Part shown: piece after piece, positions 44,528 to 52,215 of the stretch
Layout: each line of letters begins with the position of its first letter
Numbering within the stretch: the first letter of the stretch is position 1
From: Pseudoxanthomonas japonensis
GTDB lineage: Bacteria; Pseudomonadota; Gammaproteobacteria; Xanthomonadales; Xanthomonadaceae
NCBI RefSeq assembly: GCF_010093445.1
Contig: NZ_PDWW01000017.1
Coordinates: forward strand, 28,933 to 92,932
DNA: 64,000 nucleotides
Reading direction: 5' to 3'
The notes under the pieces: model-generated
Seen by the model: the letters and a program-made list of their open reading frames with translations, nothing else
Databases searched by the model: none
What the model was told of the DNA's origin: nothing
Position numbers and translations under genes: made by a program

Positions 44528-45151
44528 ATGGCATCTTCCCCGAAAGTCAGATCCGATCAGGTTCACGAACTTCTGTTGCAAGCACTTGAGACCGAACGAG
44601 GCGGCATTCTGATCTACACCGCTGCCGTCAACGCTGCGATCAACGAGGATCTCAAGAAGGAATGGAGCGGGTATCTGGACGAGATCCGTACCCATTAAGA
44701 AGTTCTCACCCGTGTTTTCAAGCAGCTGGAGATCGACACCGAACAGCAGTCCCCGGGACGAAAAGTGGTCGCGCACGTGGGGGCGGCACTCGTCAAGGTG
44801 ATTGAGATGGCAGTCAAGACCGGGACGCCAGAAGCAGCGCAACTCGTGGCTGCCGAGTGCGTGGTTCTTGCCGAAACCAAAGATCACCAGAACTGGGAGC
44901 TGATCGGGAAGGTAGTCGAGCAAGGAGGAATGCTGGCCAAAGTGCTTGGACCGGCCTATAAGGCGGTGGAGAACGATGAGGATCATCATCTCTACCACAC
45001 GATGGGCTGGTGCCGGGAGCTATGGATCCAGTCCTTGGGTATGCCCCCTGTCCTGCCTCCACCTGAGGAGGTCAGGAAGGTCGAAACGGCTATCGGAGCC
45101 TCGCGCGCAGAGCAACGCCGGGACGAAATGCTTGGCCATCATAAGCATTGA
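44528..45151 (+). pseudogene. ferritin-like domain protein interrupted by an in-frame stop
   Basis: Reads as a single 207-codon gene broken by TAA at 44696. The first part is LLLQALETERGGILIYTAAVNAAINEDLKKEW up to DEIRTH; after the stop the same frame continues EVLTRVFKQLEID, VAAECVVLAETKDHQNWELIGK and ENDEDHHLYHTMGWCRELW. The E-rich helices with ETERG and ECVVLAETKDHQNW fit a rubrerythrin/ferritin-like four-helix bundle. The stop lies just after the RTH triplet, where a Glu codon (GAA) is plausible. An internal start could make the C-terminal 129 codons. It may be dead, read through, or a sequencing error. Confidence 0.65.
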
Positions 45152-45199
45152 GTGCTTGGACTTGCTGCGACGCTCATGGGCATCGGGACGAAAGCCAGA

Positions 45200-45229
45200 C
45201 GCATGCACGCGTATCCACGCGTGCATGCG
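45200..45229. terminator. 13-bp perfect hairpin between convergent genes
   Basis: CGCATGCACGCGT and ACGCGTGCATGCG pair perfectly around a 4-base loop (ATCC). It lies between the ends of the plus-strand ferritin-like gene (45151) and the minus-strand gene ending at 45241, the position of a bidirectional terminator. No T-run is present. Confidence 0.6.
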
Positions 45230-45240
45230 GACCTCAGGAA

Positions 45241-45570
45241 TCAGTACTCCGATTTCCAGCTTCCTGCAGCAGCGTTGCGAGTCCGCTGAAGTCGATAGGA
45301 AGTTCCCGCAACTAGTCGCTTGATCTCATCGCCCAGTCGCCTGTAGTCATCCGTCGAGGCGAAGAATGAAATCTTCTGGCCCACGATGGTCACTTCAGCC
45401 AAGTTCATCTGGCCCAGAAGTTGTTCGACCTCCTCTCGGAAGAGACGGATCCAACTTTCTGAAGGCTCGATATCCAGGCTGATGACAATTGCCTCATCCA
45501 CCTTGCTGTTCACCTTGTTCTCCAAGGCCGGCACGTCGATATCGACAATCCGGGGGAAGCGGCCGTCCAT
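45241..45570 (-). CDS. hypothetical protein
   Basis: Unrecognised 109-aa protein, acidic and mixed alpha/beta (AIVISLDIEPSESWIRLFREEVEQLLGQ, EVTIVGQKISFFASTDDYRRLGDEIKRLV). Codon use is less GC-rich than the core genes, suggesting transfer. It is convergent with the broken ferritin-like gene and divergent from the transglutaminase-like gene; the 224 bases between 45571 and 45794 show no further gene. Confidence 0.6.
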   Translation of the reverse strand: MDGRFPRIVDIDVPALENKVNSKVDEAIVISLDIEPSESWIRLFREEVEQLLGQMNLAEVTIVGQKISFFASTDDYRRLGDEIKRLVAGTSYRLQRTRNAAAGSWKSEY

Positions 45571-45794
45571 TGACGCATCTCGATTGAGAATTGGTTGATC
45601 TTACTCCTTTACCCGTAGGCTGCCCTTGCCAAGTTCCTGTCCTTTGATGGTCGGCGCCCACGACAGATCCAGGGCGTTGCTTTGGTGCGTAACGCCAGAG
45701 CTGCCAAGGATATGAGACGATCCTTGCTACGTCGGGGGCGAGATCTTGACCGACGGCGCCCTCCCGACGAGCTTATTCTCCCACCTGGTCGAAC

Positions 45795-46613
45795 ATGCGC
45801 CTGCAAGCGGGATGCGAATTGGTTGTCGAATCCATCGAGGACTGCGCGGTGGTCGCGATGCTGCGCCCGCGCAGCGGTGAAGCGCAGTGGCTGATCAGTG
45901 AAGCCTATTCGTTCGAGCCGCACGTCCGGCCGACGGAGTTCGTCGACGTGTTCGGCAACCTCTGCCAGCGCTTTGTTGTGCGGCGCGGACGCATGAAAAT
46001 CCGCGCCGAGCTCGAGGTCGAGACCGAGCGCGACATCGCCATCGCGCCGTGGGTCGCGCCGGCATCGGCCGCGTTCTTGCCCGATTACGCGCTGCAGTAC
46101 CTGTTGCCGAGCCGCTACTGCCCGAGCGACCGTGCGTTCCAGCAGGCGCAGGCCATCGTGGAGGCTGCCGGCTCCCGTTCCGGCCAGGTCGGCGCCATTG
46201 TGGAATGGATCCGCACGCACATCGCGTACCGGTACGGCGTGAGCGACCCCAGCACGGACGCGCTTGGAACCATGGAAGCAGGGGCGGGCGTCTGCCGCGA
46301 CTACGCCCACATCGGGATCATGCTGTGCAGGAGCCTGCGCATTCCCGCACGCATGGTGGTGGGCTATCTGTACGAGCTGGAACCCATGGACCTGCACGCT
46401 TGGTTCGAGGCCTACCTGGACGGCCGCTGGTACACGTTCGACCCGACGCAAGCCGCGCCCCGTGGCGGCCGGATCGTGGTTGCTTACGGTCGCGATGCGG
46501 CCGATGTGGCGTTCCTGACCAACTACGGTTGGCTGCAGACGGTGGACATGCAGGTATGGGTAGGTGAGCGGACCAATGATGTTTCACCCTCATTCTCGGG
46601 TGATGCTGGATAA
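45795..46613 (+). CDS. transglutaminase-like cysteine protease family protein
   Basis: Cytoplasmic-looking protein (272 aa) with a transglutaminase/protease-like fold. The catalytic triad is visible as Cys167 in GAGVCRDYAH, His201 in DLHAWFEAYLDG and Asp216 in YTFDPTQ. An N-terminal beta-rich domain of about 110 residues (VDVFGNLCQRFVV, MKIRAELEVE) is the usual partner domain. Bacterial members are often peptidases or amide-bond hydrolases and not true transglutaminases. An IS element lies 50 bases downstream. Substrate is unknown. Confidence 0.88.
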   Translation: MRLQAGCELVVESIEDCAVVAMLRPRSGEAQWLISEAYSFEPHVRPTEFVDVFGNLCQRFVVRRGRMKIRAELEVETERDIAIAPWVAPASAAFLPDYALQYLLPSRYCPSDRAFQQAQAIVEAAGSRSGQVGAIVEWIRTHIAYRYGVSDPSTDALGTMEAGAGVCRDYAHIGIMLCRSLRIPARMVVGYLYELEPMDLHAWFEAYLDGRWYTFDPTQAAPRGGRIVVAYGRDAADVAFLTNYGWLQTVDMQVWVGERTNDVSPSFSGDAG

Positions 46614-46662
46614 CCGTCGAGCCCCCTTTCAAAGCGTTGTGTTTACTGCGGAGCAGGGCCAC

Positions 46663-47647
46663 TGGAGTTACCAGGATTCAGTGGACACCTGATCGACGAC
46701 GGCGATGCGTTGCCTCGAACTCGTTCGGGCTAACGCCGCCAAGGTAGCTATGTCGACGAATTGGATTGTAGAAGCCTTCGATGTAGTCGGATACGTCCAA
46801 GGCAGCCGTTTGGCGGTCCACGTAGATGCGCTTCTTGATCCGCTCTTTCTTCAAGCTCCCGAAGAAGGACTCGGCGACTGCGTTGTCCCAGCAGTTCGCC
46901 CGCCTGCTCATGCTGGGCTCAAGATGGTTAACCTTGCAAAAGCGCCGCCACGCATCACTCCCATACTGCGTTCCCTGATCCGAGTGAATCAGGGTCTTGC
47001 GGGGTCGGCGAGAACGAACGGCCTTCAATACCGCTTCCAGGACCAGCTCTCGATGAATCGTCGGTTTGACGGCCCAGCCTACGACCTTACGCGAGAACAG
47101 GTCCAAGACGACGGCCAAATAGAGCCATCCCTGCCAGGTACGGATGTAGGTGATGTCCGTCACCCACGCCTCGTTGGGCTTGGACACCGTGAACTGACGC
47201 TGCAGTAGGTTGGGGATCAGAGCATGTGGCTTGGCCACCTGTATATGGCGCGTGCGGTAGCCGTGTAGCGCCCGCAGGCCATTTTCACGCATGAGGCGCG
47301 CAACCCTGTGCTTGCTGCAGATCTCACCGCGTTCGCGCAGATCCTGCAGCACCCTCGGGGCGCCATAAATCCCATGACTGGCGGTGAAAGATGCACGTAT
47401 GAGTCGTAGCAGCCGCGCATCCTCTTTGGCACGATCAGACACCGGATGATCGAGCCAGGCGTAGTAGCCGGCTCGAGCGACACCGAGCAATCGACACATC
47501 ACCTGAATGCTGAATTCATTCCGATGCGATTCAATGAACCGGTAGGCCCGCCTGGTCTTGCTCGGAACCTTCTTCGAGGACATGGCGCTTTCCTCCTGCT
47601 GATCGCATGGATGCTAGACCTTGTCCACCAAATTCTGGTAACTCCAG
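46663..47647 (-). mobile_element. IS3-family insertion sequence, compact single-ORF type
   Basis: A 985-bp element bounded by imperfect terminal inverted repeats: both ends start CTGGAGTTACCAG and run about 26 bp (46663-46688 and 47622-47647) with a few mismatches. It carries one transposase gene (orfB type) on the minus strand and no visible orfA. No target-site duplication was found by eye at either end, so it may be old or have lost an edge. It sits between the transglutaminase-like gene and the prolyl oligopeptidase gene without breaking either. Confidence 0.85.
46678..47583 (-). CDS. IS3-family transposase (OrfB-type, DDE)
   Basis: Retroviral-integrase-like transposase (301 aa). The catalytic triad is D143 in WVTDITYI, D202 in HSDQGTQYG and E238 in NAVAESFFGSLKKE, with the D-35-E spacing of the IS3 family. 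The N-terminal helical domain (FIESHRNEFSIQVMCRLLGVARAGYYAWL) is the usual OrfB start. Its own ribosome site (AGGAGG) precedes the ATG, so it does not depend on a frameshift from OrfA. The frame is intact, so it is potentially active. Confidence 0.93.
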   Translation of the reverse strand: MSSKKVPSKTRRAYRFIESHRNEFSIQVMCRLLGVARAGYYAWLDHPVSDRAKEDARLLRLIRASFTASHGIYGAPRVLQDLRERGEICSKHRVARLMRENGLRALHGYRTRHIQVAKPHALIPNLLQRQFTVSKPNEAWVTDITYIRTWQGWLYLAVVLDLFSRKVVGWAVKPTIHRELVLEAVLKAVRSRRPRKTLIHSDQGTQYGSDAWRRFCKVNHLEPSMSRRANCWDNAVAESFFGSLKKERIKKRIYVDRQTAALDVSDYIEGFYNPIRRHSYLGGVSPNEFEATHRRRRSGVH

Positions 47648-47713
47648 AGCACCCCGTGACGGGTCGCACAGTAGGACCGTTCAATGCAAGCTCCACCTCG
47701 TGGCGAAGTAGTT

Positions 47714-47744
47714 CGCCGCCGGGTTCGGTTACTACCCGGCGGCG
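47714..47744 (-). terminator. hairpin after prolyl oligopeptidase gene
   Basis: CGCCGCCGGGT and ACCCGGCGGCG form a perfect 11-bp stem with a 9-base loop, 11 bases beyond the stop of the minus-strand peptidase gene. There is no clear T-run. It probably ends the TonB-receptor/peptidase transcript. Confidence 0.6.
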
Positions 47745-47754
47745 CTCGTATGAG

Positions 47755-49905
47755 TCAATGCGTGCTCTTGCTTGCCGGAATCAGCGTATCGATCAGGAAC
47801 GTCATGCGCAGCGCCATCAGCTCCGGATTGCGGAACGCATCGCTGACGCCGTGGCCGCCTTCCTCGTCCTCGAGGAAGTAGACCGGCGCACCGGCGTCGA
47901 ACAGGCGCGAGGCCAGCTTGCGCGCGTGACCGGGACCGACGCGGTTGTCTTCCGTCGAAATGGTGACCAGGAACGGCGGATACATGGTGCCGGTGCGCAC
48001 GTTCTGCATCGGCGAGTACGCCAGCATCGCCTTCGCCTCGTCGGGCTTGTCGGGATCGCCGTACTCGTTGATCCACGCCGCGCCCATGCCCATGTGGCGC
48101 ATGCGGATCAGGTCGGTCAGCGGTACGTCGCTGACCACCGCACCGAACAGGTCCGGGCGCTGCGTGCCCAGCGTCGCCGACAGCAGGCCGCCGTTGGACA
48201 TGCCGAACACACCGATCTGCTTGGGCGTGGTGTAGCCGGTCGACACCAGTTGCTCGGCGACGGCGATGAAGTCGTCGTACGAGCGCTGGCGGTCCTTGCG
48301 GATGGCCGCCTGGTGCCACGCTTCGCCACGCTCGCCGCCCCCGCGGATCGCGGGGATCGCCAGCGAGCCGCCACGGTCCAGCCACAGCTTGAACGCGGGA
48401 CCGCCGACGGTGTAGTCAAAGTACCCCGGACGGTAGGAAATGCCGAACGCGCCGTAGCCGGTCATGAAGAGCGGCTGCGGGCCGGCGGCCGGTGTCTTCG
48501 GATGCAACAGGTAGTAGTCCACCGGCGTGCCATCGCGCGAGGTCGCCGTGCGGATCTCGGTGACGTAGCGGCCTTCCTCGAACAGCGCGCGGTCCTTCGC
48601 CAGCAGGCGCAGCGGCTGGCCGGGACGGAACAGTTCCTGCCGGCGCGGATCGACGAAACCGTTGGTGGCGACGATCAGGTCGTCGTCGGAACTGCCGCCG
48701 CCGCGCACCGAGATATTGTCGCCCGGCTGGCCGGCCAGCGCTTCCTCGACGGTCCAGCCATCGGCGCCGGGACGCGCGAGCAGCACGCGCGGCACCAGCC
48801 GGCGGTTGACCACGAACGCGAGCTTGCCCTGAGCGCTGGCGATGTCGCTGCGACCGCCAAGGTAGTCGCCGTCCGCAGGGGTGTAGATGCGCGTGACTTT
48901 CCTGCCGGCGGGCACGGACGGATCGCTGTTCCAGGCCAGCAGCGTCTCCGCCGGATACGACGTGCCTTCGACCACCTCGTCGGTGCCGAGCTGCACCACC
49001 ACCTGGTCGCCGACGAGGGCCTGCACGGCCATCGGCTTCAGCGAACGCGGCAGCGCGGCCTGTTCGATGCGGCCGTCCTGGGTCACCGCGAACACGTCGA
49101 AGGTGGAGTAGTTGATCGCGCGCACGATGACGCCGCGACGCTGCGCGCCTTCGCCGACCGCGAACAGCTGCACGATCGCGTCGGACGGTTCCGCCTTGTA
49201 GACCTCGCGCGCGCTGGCGAGCGGTTGTCCGCGCTGCCACAGGCGCACCGATGCGGGCCAACCCGCCATCGTCTTCGGCGCGCCCTCGGCGGTGTGTTCG
49301 ACCATGATCTGGTCCGGTCCCAGCCATTCGGCGAACGCGCGCGCCTTCGGCGTGCGGAAACCGCCGTCGACGAAGCGGGCCTGGTCGAGATCGAATTCGC
49401 GGATCTCCACTTCATCGCCACCGGCCGGCGACAGGCGCAGCAGGCAGCGGCTGAAGCTCGGCGCCAGGCAGGCGCTGGACAGGTCGTAGGCCTGCAGCTC
49501 GAGCGGTGCGTTCTCGGTCTTGCGCAGCTGGCCCACGTCCAGCACGGTGCGCCACGCGCCCGGCAGGCCGTCGTCGTCGCGAGCGGCGAGCTGCAGCAGG
49601 CCGTAAGGGTATTCGGCATCGCGCAGGAAGCGCACGGCACGCTGGCCCATCAGCGTGATGTCTGGCTCGGCCGCGCCGGTGGCCAGTGCGGAGGCGAGTT
49701 CGGCCTTGACCGTTGCGTATGTCGGCATCGCGCGGATCTTCGTTTGCGAGGCGGCGGTCTTTTCACGCGCCCATTCCAGCGCCCGCGTGCCATGCGGCGC
49801 TTCCAGCCACTGGTCGTCCGCCGTCTGCGCCATCGCTGGCGTGGCGACCGCGAGGGCGAGCAGCGCCAGCGCGTGCAGGCGCGGCGTCCTGATATCGATA
49901 TGCAT
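47755..49905 (-). CDS. prolyl oligopeptidase family S9A, exported
   Basis: Serine peptidase (716 aa) with a signal peptide ending PAMAQ, so periplasmic. An N-terminal seven-bladed propeller gates a C-terminal alpha/beta-hydrolase domain. The triad is S570 in GMSNGGLLSA, D653 in STEDNRVGPGH and H685 in GGHGVSD. The family cuts short peptides after proline. It is the last gene of a run with two TonB-dependent receptors and a FecR/sigma pair, which suggests it digests peptides brought in by those receptors. Lasso-peptide isopeptidases have the same fold and a similar context, but no lasso precursor or maturation gene is present nearby. Confidence 0.92.
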   Translation of the reverse strand: MHIDIRTPRLHALALLALAVATPAMAQTADDQWLEAPHGTRALEWAREKTAASQTKIRAMPTYATVKAELASALATGAAEPDITLMGQRAVRFLRDAEYPYGLLQLAARDDDGLPGAWRTVLDVGQLRKTENAPLELQAYDLSSACLAPSFSRCLLRLSPAGGDEVEIREFDLDQARFVDGGFRTPKARAFAEWLGPDQIMVEHTAEGAPKTMAGWPASVRLWQRGQPLASAREVYKAEPSDAIVQLFAVGEGAQRRGVIVRAINYSTFDVFAVTQDGRIEQAALPRSLKPMAVQALVGDQVVVQLGTDEVVEGTSYPAETLLAWNSDPSVPAGRKVTRIYTPADGDYLGGRSDIASAQGKLAFVVNRRLVPRVLLARPGADGWTVEEALAGQPGDNISVRGGGSSDDDLIVATNGFVDPRRQELFRPGQPLRLLAKDRALFEEGRYVTEIRTATSRDGTPVDYYLLHPKTPAAGPQPLFMTGYGAFGISYRPGYFDYTVGGPAFKLWLDRGGSLAIPAIRGGGERGEAWHQAAIRKDRQRSYDDFIAVAEQLVSTGYTTPKQIGVFGMSNGGLLSATLGTQRPDLFGAVVSDVPLTDLIRMRHMGMGAAWINEYGDPDKPDEAKAMLAYSPMQNVRTGTMYPPFLVTISTEDNRVGPGHARKLASRLFDAGAPVYFLEDEEGGHGVSDAFRNPELMALRMTFLIDTLIPASKSTH

Positions 49906-49961
49906 GTGATCGTTCCCGTGTTGGGACCGGCGTCCGGGGTGCGGACGCCGGCCGGGGTGGA

Positions 49962-52076
49962 TTAGAAGCTGTAGCGGAAGACCACGCCGTAGGTGCGCGG
50001 GCGCAGGCGGTTGGCGACGCCCAGCGTGGTGCGCGCGTTGAGTGCGCCGTCTTCGTTGGTCAGGTTGTCGCCGTACAGGAAGGCCGACCAGCCGTTGTCG
50101 GATTCCACGCCGATGCGCGCATCGAGCATGGTGATCTCGTCGCCCGGCGAACCGGCGGTGAGCGCGGTTTCGCGCGCCGAGTCGTACACCACGCCGCTGC
50201 GCACCACGCCGCGCAGGTCGCTGGCGATGTCCCAGCTGTAGGCGGCCGAGGCGGTGAAGCTGTTGCGCGGTACGTTGTAGACGTCGGTGCCCTTGTTGAG
50301 CGGCGTGCCCGGCACGTCGGCCACGTAGGTCGCATCGATGATCGAGCCGCCGACCTGCAGCATCAGCGAGGCGCTGGGCGTGTACACCAGGTTGACCTCG
50401 ACGCCCTTGTTCTCGGTGCCCTTGGAGTTGGTCAGGCCGTTGATGGTCGAGGTGATCGGCACGCGCACGGCGACGCCTTCCCAGTCGCTGTAGAACACCG
50501 CGCCTTCGACCAGCAGGCTGCCATCGAGGAACAGCGACTTGGCGCCGAGTTCGTAGGTGGTGATCGAGTCGGGATCGATCGTCGACGGCAGTTCGACGCC
50601 GTTGGCTTCGGCCAGCAGGATCGACGAGATCGGCTGCAGCTGACCGGAGCGGAAGCCGCGCGCGGCGCTGGCGTACAGGGTGGTGTCGTTGGCCGGCTTG
50701 AAGGACAGCGACACGCGCGGGTTCCAGCTGTCGAAGGTGGCGTTGAGCGTCGACACGCGCGTGGTCGACACGGAGATGGCATCCACGTCATCGCTGAAGT
50801 AGCGGATGCCACCGGTCAGCGCCCAGCGCGGGTCGGGCAGCTTGACAGTGACTTCGCCGAACACGGCGTACGCATCGTTGGTCTGGCTGGAGCTGCTGGG
50901 GGCGGCCGTGCCCACCTGCGAGGCGTCGTTGCGCTCGGCTTCGCGCAGGTAGTAGCCCACCGTCCAGTCCACCTTGCGGTCGCCGGTCGAGGACCAGCGC
51001 AGTTCCTGCGTGCGGACCTGCAGGTTGATGTTGCTGACGTAGGTGGTGGTGGGGTTGAGCATGCCGTCGTTGGCGTAGTCGAGCTCGGCGTCGGCGAACG
51101 AATAGAACAGCTCCGAGCCGCCGAAGTCGTAGGTGCTGACGAAGCTCGCGGTGTGCCACTCGTCATCGTTGCTGTAGAACGAGTTGGTGGTCAGGTCGTC
51201 CAGCGCGCCGTTGCCGCCGCCGGGCGCCTCCGACTTGTAGGTCCAGTAGGCGAGATCCATGGTCCACTGGTCGAGCGGTGCGAAGCGCACCTTCACCCGT
51301 CCGGTCTTGACGCGCTGTTCGTTGATGTCCTTGTCGCCGGTGTTGTTGTCGTCGGTCCAGCCCGACAGCTTTTCGTCGGTCACGGCGACGCGCGCGGCCA
51401 GGCGGTCGTCGATCAGCGGAATGTTGACCACCGCCTTGCCGCCCCAGCCGTCGCTGCCGCCCTGGGTGGTGGAGGCCGAGGCCTCGATGGCGCCACCGAA
51501 TTCGTTGAAGTCGGGCTTGCGGGTCAGGATGCGCACCGTGCCGCCCATCGAGCCTTCGCCGAACAGCGTGCCCTGCGGGCCTTTGAGGATCTCGACGCGG
51601 TCGATGTCCCACGAGCGCGCTTCGGGATACCACGGCACGCTGACGCCGGTGAACGGAATCTCGTCGAGGTAGTAGCCGTTGTCGTTGCCGCCGAGCGAGC
51701 TGGATACGCCGCGGATCTGCACCTGGGTGAAGCCGCCGCCGTTGTCGACGGAGCCGGCACCGGGGGTCATGCTGATGATCTCGGCGACGTTGGTGATGCC
51801 GAAGGCATCGATCTGTTCGCCGGTCACCGCCGTCATCGCGATCGGCACGTCGATCTGCCGTTCGCTGCGCTTGCGCGCGGTGACGGTCACCGAGCCGAGT
51901 TCCTTCACCTCGCCCGACTTCGCCTGCGTCTCGGTCGTGGCCGGCGTGCCGGCGTCGCTGTCCTGTGCCTGGACGTTGCCCACGAACAGCAACGCGGTGG
52001 CGACACCCAGGCACAGCGCCCTGCGGGAAGGAAGCACTCTGGCGGGAACGGACGAAGAACGGGCGATGCGATTCAC
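49962..52076 (-). CDS. TonB-dependent receptor (no signalling domain)
   Basis: Outer-membrane TonB-dependent transporter (704 aa). The signal peptide ends NVQAQ. The plug domain includes KRSERQIDVPIAMTAVTGEQI, VQIRGVSSSLGGNDNGYYLDEIPF and DRVEILKGPQGTLFGEGSMGG. The beta-barrel ends in the usual aromatic residue (FRYSF). It is clearly a paralogue of the receptor encoded just upstream (52216-54585) in plug and C-terminus but lacks the N-terminal STN domain, so it should transport without signalling. The substrate is unknown; the peptidase 56 bases downstream points to peptides. Confidence 0.93.
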   Translation of the reverse strand: MNRIARSSSVPARVLPSRRALCLGVATALLFVGNVQAQDSDAGTPATTETQAKSGEVKELGSVTVTARKRSERQIDVPIAMTAVTGEQIDAFGITNVAEIISMTPGAGSVDNGGGFTQVQIRGVSSSLGGNDNGYYLDEIPFTGVSVPWYPEARSWDIDRVEILKGPQGTLFGEGSMGGTVRILTRKPDFNEFGGAIEASASTTQGGSDGWGGKAVVNIPLIDDRLAARVAVTDEKLSGWTDDNNTGDKDINEQRVKTGRVKVRFAPLDQWTMDLAYWTYKSEAPGGGNGALDDLTTNSFYSNDDEWHTASFVSTYDFGGSELFYSFADAELDYANDGMLNPTTTYVSNINLQVRTQELRWSSTGDRKVDWTVGYYLREAERNDASQVGTAAPSSSSQTNDAYAVFGEVTVKLPDPRWALTGGIRYFSDDVDAISVSTTRVSTLNATFDSWNPRVSLSFKPANDTTLYASAARGFRSGQLQPISSILLAEANGVELPSTIDPDSITTYELGAKSLFLDGSLLVEGAVFYSDWEGVAVRVPITSTINGLTNSKGTENKGVEVNLVYTPSASLMLQVGGSIIDATYVADVPGTPLNKGTDVYNVPRNSFTASAAYSWDIASDLRGVVRSGVVYDSARETALTAGSPGDEITMLDARIGVESDNGWSAFLYGDNLTNEDGALNARTTLGVANRLRPRTYGVVFRYSF

Positions 52077-52178
52077 GTGGACTCTCCTGGTGGCTCGATG
52101 GGGGCGCGGATGCGCGATCGAGGGCCAGGCGACGGATGTCGTACGGCCCTCTCAGAAAGCCGTGACGATCCGGTGAAT

Positions 52179-52195
52179 CGAAAATGAAATTTTCG
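52179..52195. promoter_or_regulatory. AT-rich inverted repeat between the two receptor genes
   Basis: CGAAAAT-GAA-ATTTTCG is a perfect 7-bp inverted repeat in a 139-bp gap. It lies about 20 bases after the stop of the STN receptor and about 100 bases before the next receptor start, so it could be an operator or an intra-operon attenuator. Confidence 0.4.
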
Positions 52196-52215
52196 CTACG
52201 GAATTTTTGGTTACG

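Noticed and set aside
31901..44698. Programmed stop-codon recoding in the two interrupted genes
   Set aside because: One stop is TAG and the other TAA, no recoding hairpin was recognised, and the aminotransferase also lacks most of its length, so simple decay is more likely.
46660..47650. Target-site duplication around the IS element
   Set aside because: The bases flanking the two ends (GGCCA on the left, AGCAC on the right) do not form a 3-5 bp direct repeat under any choice of element edge tried.
49906..49961. Possible lasso-peptide precursor between the receptor and the peptidase genes
   Set aside because: The gap is only 56 bases, and no small frame with a Thr-x-core pattern was seen there or in the other gaps of the locus. 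No B or C maturation gene is present.
47446..49965. 839-codon plus-strand frame opposite the prolyl oligopeptidase gene
   Set aside because: The minus strand encodes a full S9A enzyme with an intact triad; this frame is its shadow and also runs through the IS end.
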